Below, piece after piece: positions 11,565 through 24,196 of a stretch of DNA of 64,000 nucleotides. The DNA lies in the NCBI GenBank assembly GCA_009829735.1, contig CM020620.1:17752354-17816353 (forward strand), in the 5' to 3' direction. The notes under the pieces are model-generated. The model ran no database searches and was not told where the DNA came from. It worked only from the letters and a program-made list of their open reading frames with translations. Both the position numbers and the translations under genes were made by a program. Position 1 is the first letter of the stretch, and each line of letters opens with the position of its first letter. Source of the stretch: Pyropia yezoensis (taxonomy: Eukaryota > Rhodophyta > Bangiophyceae > Bangiales > Bangiaceae).

Positions 11565-12437
11565 TGTAAGGATATGCCCCCTAAATCCCCAAGACTCTAG
11601 CTTCGGGGATAAGGACTCGGGCCTCTCCTTCCCTATCCTTCTCAGCCAACTCCTTCCAAGACGCATCAACTCCCTGGTAATCTGGAGATGCCGCGCTGTC
11701 CGGCCGAGATTCTACGGGTCGCGGGCGGTCAGCACGAGAGCCGCGGATCGGCTACCCGTTAGTACCCTGACCCATCCCCGGACGGATATTTTCTCTCCGC
11801 GGATCAGAGGACTAACGGACCACAGGACAATCCACATCTCTGACTCATCGGCCAGCCGGAACAATCTCCCCACGAGCCAATGGGAACGGCACGATTTGCT
11901 GACCCACCGGAGATTTTCGACCCGAAGACTGGCGTCTGGCTTACACGCCTCTGCGGCCTTTCCGGCCGACCGGCGTGTGAGGCCAGCCGCGCGGCGCTAC
12001 GAGCGCCGCACGCCGCCCCCGCCCCCGCTTGGGGCTGTCTGGTAGGGCGCCTTGGGGCGCGCACACCCACCTTGACTTCTTCTGAGAGCCTATGCCTTGT
12101 TTTGAGCCCATTGGTGCCGCCCCCCCGGTGGCACGGGCAATCACATGCTTTGGGGCACCCTGGGTGCCCCCCCGGGGGTATAAAATGCGTGAGAGCGGGC
12201 GCCAACCGGGGAGACCTCGGGGGGAACAACAAACACAGACACAACGACCTCCTTAACCCTCGACCCCCTCGACCCCCTCGACCCTCAACGACGTCACGCC
12301 CATCTTCTTCCTCACCCCCATCACTGTCACCCCGCCCGTCACCTTCCCCGCGCCCCGCAGCCTCATTGGCTTGCGCGGGCAGCTGACACCGTTCACCAGT
12401 ACGTTGAGGGCTGTTCGGGTGTGGGTGGTGCCTCACA
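11565..12437 (+). repeat. Element C 3' LTR
   Basis: 873-bp direct repeat of 5070-5942 with the same TGTAAG and CTCACA ends. The host sequence of element B resumes directly after it. Confidence 0.95.
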
Positions 12438-15400
12438 TAATACTACCGAAGAATTCCAAGATCGGCATAGCCGACCGGTTTGAAGGAGATATCCTTACAT
12501 TACGACCCGGCAACGGAACAGTACCACTTGATGCCATCGTCACGAGGACAGACGTCGCGACCCGACCAGGTAACACCGACTCCCTGGCTGAGGCAGACCT
12601 CAGCCACGCTCCGACCCCCATGTCGGGGGGAGTACGGCGCGTGCTAACAAAACATGAGGCTATGTGGACAGGGGGGGCCCTGGTGACCATTGGAGCAACC
12701 CAACACCGGATCGAACTTACCCCCGGGGCGCGCCCGGAGCGGTCCCAACCCCACTGCGCTGGACACATGCAACGACAGATCGTTGAAGGAGAAGTAATGC
12801 GTATGATGGACGCTTAAGTCGTGCGCCCATCCATGTCCGAGTGGGGAGCCCCAGTCGTGGTAATTCCTAAAAAGGGTAAGACCCCTCGGTTCTGCACCGA
12901 CTATCGACGTCTGAACTTGATTACCAAGAAGGACTCCTACCTCCTACCTCGTATGGACGAGTGCATTGATTCCCTAGGGGACGCCAAGGTACTCACTACT
13001 ATTTACTGCAACGCGGGCTACTGGCAGATACCCATAGCCGAAGAAGATATCCCAAAGACGGCATTCGTCTGTCACGCGGGAGTCTACGAGTTCCTTCGCA
13101 TGCCTTTTGAATTATCCAATGCGCCGGCCACCTTACAACTAGCCATTGATATCATCCTCTCGGGGGTGAAATGGAAACACTGCCTCGTGTACTTATACGA
13201 TGTCATCGTCTTCTCGCGTAGCATGGAGGACCATGTCAAGCACGTCGTTGAAGTCCTCGGCTTGCTACAGCAAGCCGAGGTCACTTTGCGACTCCGGAAG
13301 TGTGCCTTCTTTCAACGCACCGTCGAGTATCTGGGACACCAGATTACCCCCGGTAAACTAGGGGTTAGCGAAGCTAACACCCGAGCCTTGAGAGACGCGG
13401 AGTTTCCCCGCACCCAAACACAACTCAAGAGCTACTTGGGCATGTGCAACGTGTATCGTCGATTCGTGAAGAACTTTGCGAGGACAGCCCGCCCCCTGAC
13501 TAGATTGACGAGTAATCAACTTCCCAAGAACTTGGGACCACTATCGAGCGAACAAATGGCGAGCTTTGAGTCTCTCAAATCGTCGCTCTTAACCCCTGCT
13601 ATCCTTACCCTTCTTCGAGCAAAGGGGACCTTTGTCATCGACGTCGATGCTTGCGATACCCAGATAGGCTGCGCCCTGCTCCAATCGGCGGAGCCGATTG
13701 CCGAAGAGGAAGCGTCCCTACCGGAGCTGCACCCGGTAGGCTTTTTCAGCCGCACCTTGACTCCGGCGGAGGAGAACTGCAGCGCCACCGAGCGAGAGTG
13801 TCTCGGGGTAGTGTGGGTTATCCAACCCCTACGACCCTACTTGGAACGATCCAAGTTCATCGTACAGTCGGATCATGAACCGTTAAGATGGCTACTGAAC
13901 CTTGGCGACACGGATTCAGACGGTCACGGTCGACTAGCCCGGTGAAGGCTGAAGCTAGCCCAACAAAGCTTCCGCACCATCTACAAGGCGGGGTCCACCC
14001 ACCACATGGGTGACGCCCTGTCCCGATGGGATACTCCAAGCGGAGACGCCCGACCCATCGAAGAGGATATCCCCGTCGTCCTCGTCTGCCTGGCGGCTAA
14101 CCCGGGGCAACCCATCATCGACCACATCCTCGACGAGCTAGGCCACCGCCTAACCCCAGCTGTCTTCCGCACAGCTCAGGGCACAGACGGCGACTGCCGT
14201 CGATACCGAGCGAGCCTCGGCACCAGTAAGACTGGAGCCTTCACGGAAAACGCGGATGGTCTCATCATGCGGGTCGCCCCAATGGACGGGGCAGAGCAAA
14301 TCGTCGTGCCCGCCTCAATGAGACTGCTCATTCTTCGGCGGGAACACAACTCCCTCGCTGCGGGACACCCGGGAAAATCCCGCATGTTCGGATCCATGCG
14401 ACGCTATTACTATTGGCCGGCAATGGCGGTCGACATTGCAGACTACGGAAAGGGATGTACCCCCTGTGCCCAAAACAGATTGAAGTTTCAATCAAGGGTT
14501 ACCCCGATTCAACTATTCCCTCCCTATGGACCTAATGAACTTGTAGCATTAGATATCCTGGGACCCCTACCGCGAACATCCGCGGGCAATGTATACATTG
14601 CCGTTCTCAGCGATCGGTTCACGAAGCTGTCCAGGGCAATAGCCCTGCCAGACGTCGATGCCATCATCATCGTACGAGTCTTCGTGGACCATTGGGTATC
14701 AGCGTATGGGGTGCCCGAATGCTTACTCACCGACAATGGCTCCAACCTTATGTCCAAATTTTGGACCAGGGCCGTAGGACTGCTCGGGGTTAAACCCCTT
14801 CGCACAGCACACTACGACCCACAAACCAATGGACAAGGCGAGCGGTTTAACCGCACCCTCGTCAATATTCTAAAATGCTATGTGGCAGACCACACAGAGA
14901 CCTGAGACAGTTTACTGTCCATGGTCACGCTGGCGTATAACGCTAGACCACATAGGAGTACAAAGATTGCCCCACTCGAGTGGGTTATGCCCATGGGAGT
15001 AGGCAACTTAGCGCTGCCTCCGGGTAGATCTAAACAGTACGAACAACCCCGAGAGCGCAAGACCGAAATGCTACATCTCTCTTACTTGGCCAAGCTGCCA
15101 ACAATGATACCCAAGTTGAGGGAAGCCCTCGACCGAACACAAGCACGCTACAAACGTAACTTCGATGATTGCCTGACGATCCGGAACACTCACATAGTGA
15201 GTGGGGACTGGGTGTACATCAGGCACCAGGCCGTCTCTAGAAACAAAAAGCAACGCCCGATTAAAGAAACGTTCCAGGTGCTCTACAAAGACGGGCACTC
15301 CGTCGTGTTGCACACGGACCGGAACATCAAACGCATTAGCTTGAATGACGTCACACCAGCGCCGGGCGTAGCCCTGATGCCCGTGTCGAATACCCTCCCG

Positions 15401-15577
15401 CATTACATGACACGGGCTAGACCCGTGTCCGGAGGTCCGAATGGTCCGGCTTACGCCATCGAAGTAATCATCGGTCACGCCGATCCGAATGATCCCGATG
15501 GATTTTATGTTCTGATTCAGTGGGTTTGTTATGACCAACTGACATGGGAACCCGCGCATAATATGCCATTTCACTGA
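12438..15577 (+). pseudogene. Element B RT, RNase H, integrase and chromodomain block
   Basis: Continuation of element B pol after the inserted element C. RT lies at about 12740-13230 (DYRRLNLITKKDS; CNAGYWQIPIAEED), RNase H at about 13630-14000 (IDVDACDTQIGCALL), the integrase zinc site at about 14335-14480 (HNSLAAGHPGKS; CTPCAQN), the integrase core at about 14540-14900 (DILGPLP; TDNGSN) and a chromodomain-like tail at 15440-15577 (IEVIIGHADPND...WEPAHNM). Closely related to element D in layout and motifs. Broken fossil with several breaks. Confidence 0.88.
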
Positions 15578-15676
15578 CTGAAATCGTATATGGCGAAAAA
15601 TAATCTTATGTAATTGCATGAACACATTTTACTATCAACTACCATCGAAGCGCGACTAGCATCAAATGTTCTGGCC

Positions 15677-18390
15677 TTACGCCCCGGATGGACGTTGATT
15701 CCAGGAATTCACCTCTGTGGCAATGGCCATCGAGAGCTCACTGGAAGGGCGCTCCCCTTCCACCAACGCCTTTACGTCGTGCAGGAAAGTCTCCCAGTCC
15801 CCCGTCCGCCGCACCGTCGACACCTGCAGACGAAGACTGTCTATTAGTGAGGCGGAGTACCTCACGGGGCCCACCACCACAGCGCCGGGCTCCGCCCGGC
15901 GCCAGAAAACACTAACCCGCCCACGCATGACGCGGGCCATGATGGAGCCCACGCCATTATACCACGGTGCCGGGGGGGCCGACCCACCAGACACCCCGAA
16001 GCCTCGGGGCGGGGGGGCGTCCACCCCATCTCGGGAGTCGACCGGGGGGGGGGCGCGCGGCACCCAAGCCGCGCGCACCGCAGGCGGCGCCGGGGTAGCA
16101 CGTGCGCCAGCCCCCCACGGGCGCTGCGCCCGCCGAGCCCCCCCCCCCTGGCCCTCCGCCCGAGGCCGGCGAGCGGGAGTTACCCGCTGGCAGGCCCGGT
16201 ACGGAAACCAGGACATAACGGCCGGGGGGGGGGTTCGCACCGTACTTGGCACGCCAAGCGTGACCGCCTCTAACCCCTCCGCGAGGTATAATCCTCCCCC
16301 GGCCCCCTCCTCAGATGAGGGGACCACACGCACCGACGCACGGATGACATCCGTGTTCGAATCGTAGGGAGGCAACAACCTCACCTCCCACCAGTCCACG
16401 GCATCGTGGCAGGCGAGGTACCCGGACACCTCCAATCCGCGGTCGGTGCCCGCGCAAAGCGCATCCACCCCCACCTGCGAGCGGTATTCTCGAACAACCA
16501 CGGGGACGCGAAACAAGCGGTGCAGCCGCTCAACGGCGAGCACCCACGCCACAACAACTACACATAGATATTCTATGGTAGCCACTCCCCACAAGACATG
16601 GCGCGGACACCGCGCCAACAAACTGCTGTAATACAGCACCGCCCGCGGAGCGGGAGTGCGAAAAGACCGCGGCGTTTCCCACCCCCCGAGCAGCCATTCG
16701 GGGGGCACCACCAACACGTCCGGGGGAGCCCCGGCACCGGTCGCCCACGCGGTGAGATGGCCCCGCACGTCCGGGCGACGCCCGTCGACGAAGATGCCAT
16801 GATTATGGCGCCAGCTCGTCTGGGCTTTGAGGACAGCGGCCGACGAAAAAGGCCCGTCAAACTCAAGGTACGGAGGGCGCAACGCGGGATGGTATTCCAT
16901 CCCGGAAAACGACCCAGCACGGGGCTCTCGCCCCCCCCATGTGCATGCCTCCAGTTCGGCCACACGGCGCGCGACACGCGCCGGGTACGAAAGATCGGCC
17001 GGTTCGGCAGCATGCGCCAAGTCAGTGACGCCGAAATCGGTAGAGTACACCGCACGAGGGAAATCCCTCAGTCGGTACTGCCAGGCCACAGCTTGACGAT
17101 CTACGTCAAGCTGACACACCCTGGCGTGCTCGTGGCGCTTCCCGGTTGGAGCGCGCACCAACCGGGCCAACTCCACGAACCACGCTTGCGGGCCGGCGGG
17201 GAGCAACAGCTCAACGCTGACACCCGATGTGCCGGTGTGCACGGGCACCAGACGTTCGACGACGGGCCAAGGCGGTGAACCTGCCGCCTGCATCGTCACA
17301 TGGCCATACATTAGCGGCGATATAGGCAAAGCCTGCACCGCCTCCACCAACAGCATCTGCGAGCGGGTCGGGACATACCGACCCGACCCGGCCTCATCCT
17401 CGACAGGCCCCACTTCCACATCTACACTCATCGTCACGGACTCCGTGGCAGCCGTGGGCCGAGGAGCTAAGAACATCCTGGGTACCGTGGCACCGAGTGC
17501 AAATCTCCCCCACCACCCTCCACGTCCCTGGGGGTGCCAGCCACCACGATAGACGAGCTCTCCGAGGTCACCCCTCGCGTCGCGACAACGGCCGCCAACT
17601 GACGCTCAGCGGCAGGCACCGCCTGCGCAACACGAACGGCAGCCAAAGCCGACGCGCGGGCACGCTCAACGTCCCGCGGGGGCGGAGGGCGCAAAGGGGC
17701 ACCCCTCCCAACGGGACCCATCACGCCAGACGGCGGGCCCGCCACGACGGGCACCGGGGGACGCGAGTGAGTACCCGCTCCCCGGACGGTAACCACCCGA
17801 GAAGACCCAGGCCCCGCCCCACCGGGACCGGCGACGCCGCCGGACGACTCACCATCGGTGACCGCCAGGTCCTCGGCGACAGGCGACGGGCCGGGACTCG
17901 CACCCGATTGGCTCCAGCGACCGCCGTCGGAAACCGACCCACCGCCCGCCACCGCCGGTGCGACCGCGGAAGACGATTTGACAGCCAGACGCGCAGATCG
18001 GAGCAAGGCCGGAGCGCCTCCGCGCCGCCCAGTCGACCCACCCCGACGGGAAGATCCCGTCGAGCGCAGGCCAGCCGTCGCAAGACGACGGGAAACGGTA
18101 GCCGTCGTGCCCGCCGAAGGCGCCGGTAAACGCGAAGAGCTTCGCCCAGATGCAGGCCCCGCCTGCCTCTTGCTGGATCCCGACGATTCGCCGTCGCTGC
18201 TTCAGGTCAGCGCCCGTACCTCCCCCGCCGACGTCGGCGCCGACCCTACTGCTGCAGGAATAGCGTACGCACCGACAACGCCCTCACCCTGCGTCACTTT
18301 ACACGGCAAATCCGTACCGGAGGGCGACGGCAGCCGGGCGCCCGTCACGTCGAGGGACTCCTCATCGAGGTACTCAGACCCGTCGTCCAT
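15677..18390 (-). pseudogene. Element B antisense ORF (unknown family)
   Basis: Read on the minus strand, opposite to pol and tail-to-tail with it, about 100 bp from the pol end. The longest open part (15677-17476) is homologous to the antisense protein of element D: SWRHNHGIF against SWRRNHGVM, HDAVDWWEVRLLPPY against HDAVNWAGVLALPPY, and WYNGV...RVMRG against WYEGV...RAMRG. An acidic start (MDDGSEYLDEESLD, ATG at 18388-18390) matches the acidic start of the D protein (EEEEDLLIGEEMEDD). No known domain recognised. Not open throughout; about two or three breaks. Confidence 0.7.
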
Positions 18391-18757
18391 CACGACAGGC
18401 CAAGAGTGAGATCGGCGCTGCCGACCCCACCGCACCTCCCAAGACAGGGCGGGGCCGCTCTCATACACGCCACAGGAGGGCGGCCCTCCACGAACGGCGT
18501 GCCTCACGAGCGGAGGAAATCGCAGGACGGGGCCACACGAGAGGTCGCGAAGCGGTCCCACGCGGCCGTTCGGCCCCACATACGCACCCGCCTCAAAAAG
18601 GTCGGAAACCGACTCCCCCTCCCCGCCCGCGCGTACAGGACGCCCCGAACCGCAGGGCTCCCCCCCAGACGATAAAATCGCCGGGGTGCAATCCCTTCGC
18701 GAACGGAGCAACCGCCACCCAAATCTGAACAATCAGATTCGCACCGCTTGATTACAA

Positions 18758-19108
18758 CATCTTCAATTGAGCAACACCAATCGGCAACTCGGAGCTACCG
18801 GGGGCCACTTCCCAGGCGAATCCTGGGAAGCTCCAGCTAACACCTGTCCACGGGCGCCAGACCCGGTTAACCGGCAGGGTAGTTGGAGGGTATTTAACGA
18901 GGGTCTAGAGGATAGATTGCTAGCGACGGCGAACGGCTGGGATGCCTGCCGCCGAGCGGCCAACAAACCCCTCCCCTTTGGGCTTCCGCTACGGTCTGGT
19001 TTCTTGGTCTAAGGCCTGCAACCCTACCCATTCGATGTGCTTTGGTGTGTATCCCCCCAGGAGAGTGTTCCCTGTGCCTCGTCCTTGACAGCTTTTTACT
19101 GTGCTACA
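18758..19108 (+). repeat. Element B 3' LTR
   Basis: Direct repeat of 1421-1771 with 9 differences in 351 bases, ending GTGCTACA. Its outer start could not be placed exactly. Element A coding sequence resumes at 19109. Confidence 0.85.
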
Positions 19109-22100
19109 AACGGCCAATGCCTCCAGGGGCTCCCCTGGAGTACTCTCATGCCGTTAGAGAATGTCTCCCTCGAAGGGTTCGGCGATGCCGATACGTATCC
19201 CTTTGGGGAAGATGACCTGCCGTCGACGGTAGTTGGCCACCTCGACCGGAGTAGGGCATCCTACTGGCGTGTCAGTGAGGCCATTGGCTACCGTCAAGCC
19301 CTGGTGCTTACATGCCCGCAGGGTGGAGCGGACTCGGCAGACGCCTGCCAAATCGTATTTAACCCATACAACCGTCTCGGACATGGCATCGAAGCGCGTT
19401 CGCTTGGCCAGCCGAAGTGCTTTCGGCTTCGAGTCGGTGTATGGCTCTGCCACGTTGACGTGGCTTCCGGACAACGTCAGGTTCCTGATGATTGCCGTTT
19501 GCCCCCTTGGGGTTTCGTCGGCTTCTTGGAACTCCACGATACTCTGGCCTGGCCGGATGGCTGCAACGTGAACGCTGATGAAAGAGCACCCCAAGACACA
19601 GGGGACTCATAACGTCTCACACGTGAGGAAGTATACCTCCGTGGTAAGATCTCCGGCCTCTACGGTGAGCGTTACCGCTGCCGTGGTCGGAATGCGGCAA
19701 CCGCTTGCATCTTTGATGGTCGCTCCCCGGGTAACTCGGACCTGGTGTAACCACTTCACATAGAGGGTATCCTTCCTGATTAGGTTGGGTCCGGCTCCCG
19801 TATCTAGTACGGGGTAGCATGCCCGCGACGACTGGAAGCTAACCCACAATGTTGCGGAGACCTTGACGTTCTCCAAGGTCAAAAGGACGTGGGCCCTCTT
19901 GAGTTCCGGGGAATCCCGGGCGTCTTGGTTAGACAGCGTGGCCGGGCCCTCTTCCGGTTGCGCGTCCCGTATGGGACGCGCAGCCTGTCCTTCGGGAAGG
20001 GTAGGTCCCGGCGCCCATCTTGCGTTCTAGTTTTGGTACGAAGATGAGCCCCAGGGTTGATGCGCCGTCGACTCAACCGTGCTCGGCACGGTGCTCGCCC
20101 TGTGATTACCCGGTCTCGAGTAATCGAGCCGGCCCAGGGGCCGCGCCGTGCCCTCCCGCCTACGCGCTTCCCGCGTCCTTATCCTCGGCCGTCGGGGCCT
20201 CTTCCGTCTGAGGGGGAGTTACCTCCTCCTCGACGACCATTACTGACCCGGGCTGAGCGTGACTTCCCGGCCCTGTAGGGGGACGGGGGGGGTACCCCGC
20301 CATGGCTGCCTTGCGTTCAGGCGCGGAACGTCGCGCTCCGACCGGTATGAGTCGGCACGCGGACACCCTATGCTGAGGGTCTCCGCATAGCAAACACCCG
20401 GCTGGCCCAGTCGGACTAGCCGATGTCACCATCGGCGGCCCGTAGTTACGGGGGTCTTGCCCGACCGGTCGGGTACCCGTCCCTTGGAACGCCTTGGGGC
20501 CTTGGGTCTCCCGGAAAATGGACTCGCCCAGGCGGGTGGGCCGACCTGTTCCCTTCGGAGGTGCCTTCGTCCGTACGGCCCATGTCGGCATGGGTTGGAA
20601 GGGGTTCCCCGTTACCGGTGTGTACCCCGACGTAAGGGACGCGGTTCCCGCCGCCTTCTTTGACGTGGAACTGCATGCCTGCTGGGGTGATATACGCCGT
20701 CGTGCCCTGCTCATCCGTTACCGGAGTGGCCGGGACCAAGGTGTGGCCGTCCCGATCCACCAACGTGGCGGGCTGTTAGGGGTGATCCTCGGAGTAAGCT
20801 TCGGGATACCCCGAAGCTACTAGCACCGGGGTGGCGCGGGGCGAGATCTTGAATGGCGTTGCCGCCTGGATCTCCTTGGCCTTAGCCCCGTCTGCCTTGG
20901 GCTTGGGGGCAAATGCACACTCCAGGTGCAATGCCCGGTACGCTTCACCCAACGACTTGCAAAGGTGCATCAGCCGGCTGAAGTTAGTTCTGGCCGTGCT
21001 TGCCCCGCGTGCGGAAGTCCGCACGTAGTTCGGCACTCCTGCGCACAGGATGGAGCGCAGCTCCCCCGAACAGTGGAGTTTGCCCAGCTCGTAGTCGAGC
21101 TCTTGGATTTGGCGTTCGAACATCTCTTCGACCTCCCAAGGAAGAGAGGTGGCCGTGCGGAGGGCGCGGTCGTGCTCCTCGCACTTGTCTTCGTAAAGGT
21201 AGCTGCTTTGCAGCTCCTTGAGAATCCCACAGTGATCCATGGGGCTGGCGGCCACCATCATGCCCGGCATCAAGAACGCCTGCCGGAGGATCCGCCTCAC
21301 CCGTTCGCCAGCAAAGAACGGGAGGATATTCATGGCAAGACCCTCGGTAACGAGGGCCTTGTAGGCTGCGGCCTTGAAGCTCGTCAGGAACCCGATGATT
21401 GCCAGCGGGCGCCCGCCCGGGCCTCCAAACATCGGGACTCCCGTCATAAGGGTCTGCATCGATCGGATGGCGCGATGCGAGGTATCCCGCACGACGTCCG
21501 ATACTGCGGACGAGCGGTTCTGCAGTCGGTAGCGTTTCGGTGTGAGTACTGACGGGAACACTTCGTTCACGATCTCCGCGTCAGCGTCCTGGGTTTCCAG
21601 GCGCTTGGCGAGCCGGCGGGTGAGCTCCTCCGTCTCCATACTATTCAGGAGACTCTCAGTAATCTGATTAGTCACTTCCTGGATGAGGTCTGTCGACAGG
21701 GCGTCGGGGTCAGTATCTGACCGCGGTACCTGGTTGGGGCTTCCCTCTGGCGAAGGCAGCACGGAAGTTCCCCCGTACTCGTCCGTGGATTGCTGCGGCG
21801 CGGGAATTCCCGCCGCGTCCTGATCCTGGAGCCCGCTGACGGTAGTCCGTGCCACGCGCTCGCTCCGGCTCCGTTCCAGCTCGGCCGAAGAGTCGGATTC
21901 GCCGCCGTCCGTGCGTAGCCCGTGAGAGGCTTCGCCGATACCGGCGTGCGCTCCCGTCGGGGTAGTGCCTAACTCGACTCCCGCAAAGTGGACAGGCAGT
22001 GGAAGGGTGCGACAGCTGCCCGTCGTGTGGCGCGATGACAACATCACTGCCATTGCGTCCTCCGCTTGCATCAGGCGATCGAATAGCCCATCGAACCGAG

Positions 22101-22480
22101 CCTCGATGCGCGCCATGGATTCCATCATCGATGCATTTGGCGAAACCCGCGCCTGGAGGATATCCTCCGATTCCGATGGATCCGACAGGGTTCCGACTGG
22201 ATCCTCTCGGGCCGTCAGCTAGGTCGAATTCCCCCCATGAGGATGCGCGGTGGTGCTCGTGTCCATAGGATCTACGTTACCGGGGACCATGGTCACGGTG
22301 GGGATTGGCGTAACCGCCGATCCCCCCGCCTGGGCGTTCCCGTCGTTTAGTAACTCGAGTTGTGACGGTGTAATGCGCCGCAGTTACTGAAACCCATCGA
22401 TGCGATCGTCCAGTCGATCGAGCGGACCCTGCCCTTTCCCTGGGCCTTACCCCGTACGACCTCCTTCGCAGGCCTGCCGC
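19109..22480 (-). mobile_element. Element A, right block: gag and protease
   Basis: Minus-strand continuation of element A beyond element B. From right to left: gag (from about 22128, with a capsid-like region at 20900-21450 and ELDYELGKL and AGVPNYVR as in element D), a CCHC knuckle (CLLCGDPQHRVSAC, near 20360-20400), the protease (about 19650-19850, VLDTGAGPNLIRKD) and the protease-RT linker (GSHVNVAEPY, EPFEGDIL) ending at 19109. The 5' LTR is not recognised; the block meets a poly-C run near 22480. Broken in several places. Confidence 0.83.
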
Positions 22481-23047
22481 CCCCCCCCCCCCCTCACGTC
22501 ACGGGTCTGCGAGTCGCAGCCGCCGCCGCCGCTGCCGAAGTCATCGCCCCTGCCAACACTGCCGCTGCTTCAGCGGTCGCTGCCGCCACGCCCGCCGCAG
22601 AGGCAACACTCTCCCCCCCCCCCCCCCCCACGGACTTGTGCGCCGTGGGGGGGGGGTCGAGCTGGCCCCCGTCGCGTGGCTCGCTCGCCCCGCGGGTGGT
22701 GGCGGCGGGCATAGGCGGCAGCGTCGGCAGCTCAGGGGCTCCCGGCCGCGGGCTGCCGCTCTTGGCGCGGGCCACGCCGTCGGCGAGCTGGTCGGCGCCG
22801 CTTGGCGCCGCCGCCCGTGGGGGGGGGGGATCCATCAACCTGCGGGGCGGCCACCTCACACCCCCGGCGCCGGCGGGGCGGGGGGTGGGCGCCTGTGCCG
22901 CCACGCAGCCGCCCCACGCGGCGGGGTCGCCGCTTCTGCGGCCCCACATACATTGTTGCCCACCGCCGCCACCCTCCCCCCTCCCCCTCCCGCCGGCCGG
23001 CGGCGTATGCAGCACGTGGCAGTCAATTCTCCCATCTCCTCTCCCTC

Positions 23048-23080
<33 letters not shown>

Positions 23081-24196
23081 AGTTTCCCCCTCTCACCTCG
23101 CCATGGCCTCCCGCCTGGTCAACATGTTCACGCTCTTCTTGACTTGACCAGCTCACCGCGGCCGCCCCGTTGCTGGCCGTCTTCCTCTCCCGCGTGCGCC
23201 CGCCGCCGCCGCCGCGGCAGGCCACCCCCGCGGCCGCCGCTGCCGCCGCCGCCGCCGCTTCCGACGCTGCCGCATCTGCTGAAGCGGCCGCCGCGGCACT
23301 GCCTCGTGGCGACGCCACCGCCCCCACCGGCTCCGGCACCCCCACCACCGGCACCCCCACCATCGACGCCATCGCCTCCCTTACCGCGCCGGCCGTTCCG
23401 TCGTCCATCTGGTGGCCACGGCGGTTGGGCGCCCCCCTCCCTTGTACCCCTCCCGGCACTGCCCGCCGTCCGCGGGGGAGCCTTCCTTCTGCGGCAAAGC
23501 GCACGGCAGTAGCGGCCGCGTTTGACGCCCTCGGCCTGGGAGAGATTCGGGCGGGGTGGGCGGAGCGGCGCGACGGCCGAAGGGGGGTCGCCGAGAGAGG
23601 GGGAAGAAAGGCGCCCGCCGTGCCGCCCGTGCCCGTGCGCGTGGCGGGCGTGGCGACTGCGCCGAAACATCGGCGGCCACGACATGCGCGCAGCGGGGCC
23701 GGGAGGTGGCCGAAGGGGCGGCGGCCGCGTCGCAGCCGCCACCGCCGCCGCCGCCGCCGCAGACGCCGCCGCCACCGCCACCGCCGCCGCCGCTGCCACG
23801 GCAGCCGCCGCCACCGCGCCCGCCACCCCCTCGTCACCACCCCCGCGCCCGCCGCCGCCGACGCTCGCCCAAAAGGATTCATGGCTGTGTCAATGCATAT
23901 GGGTGCGGTGCGGACACAGGCTCGTGCTCGAAGTACTGCCGGCTGCTTGCGCGCGGTGGCCGTGGGGCTCGCGTCTCCGGCGGTCCTGCGCGAGGCAGCC
24001 GTAGGGGCAAACCCCAGCGCGCTTTGCTCTGGTGGCTGGCCGAGACCACACGAGGGACCATAAGCGCGGCTCCTCTGCTGTGCATTCAGCCCACTCTTTT
24101 GGTGCCGACCCCTATCGTAGTGCATTTTATTTTATTTTTGACATTGGTAGGGGGATGGCCCACACTCGCCTCGAAGATATTTTTAATGCTCAATTG
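22481..24196. other. GC-rich low-complexity region
   Basis: Contains poly-C tracts (22479-22491, 22615-22629, 23049-23080) and degenerate GCC/GCG repeats (for example 23710-23830). Very long open frames exist on both strands but translate to Ala/Pro/Arg/Gly runs, as expected of stop-poor GC-rich repeats. A plus-strand segment at about 23395-23700 is less repetitive (SIWWPRRLGAPLPC) and might be an exon, but I cannot identify it. Confidence 0.6.

Larger units (their letters stand above)
5070..12437 (+). mobile_element. Element C: complete-looking chromovirus
   Basis: Full-length LTR retrotransposon inserted in element B between protease and RT. Two 873-bp LTRs (5070-5942 and 11565-12437) differ at about 12 positions. 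Target duplication candidates are caata (5065-5069) and taata (12438-12442), 4 of 5 bases identical. Order: LTR, PBS, an extra zinc-finger ORF (6351-6800), gag-pol (7157-11553) ending in a chromodomain, polypurine tract, LTR. It is the youngest layer of the nest. It has all parts but is not open throughout, with about three breaks. Confidence 0.93.
1385..19108 (+). mobile_element. Element B: Ty3/gypsy chromovirus with antisense ORF
   Basis: Plus-strand LTR retrotransposon inserted into element A and itself split by element C (5070-12437). In order it holds a 5' LTR (1385-1771), a PBS-like site, gag and protease (1932-5069), then RT, RNase H, integrase and a chromodomain-like end (12438-15577), an antisense reading frame (15677-18390, minus) and a 3' LTR (18758-19108). 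Over the 351 alignable LTR bases I count 9 differences, so it is moderately young. I see no convincing target duplication. It is broken, with on the order of ten breaks over the coding parts. Confidence 0.88.

Noticed and set aside
15677-17476. Envelope gene for element B
   Set aside because: The frame is antisense to pol and has no signal peptide, furin site or transmembrane segment at the usual place, so an envelope assignment is not supported.
22494-24125. Long minus-strand open frame (543 codons) in GC-rich DNA
   Set aside because: It translates to Gly/Ala/Arg/Pro runs, is crossed by equally long plus-strand frames, and spans poly-C tracts. Stop-poor composition explains it.
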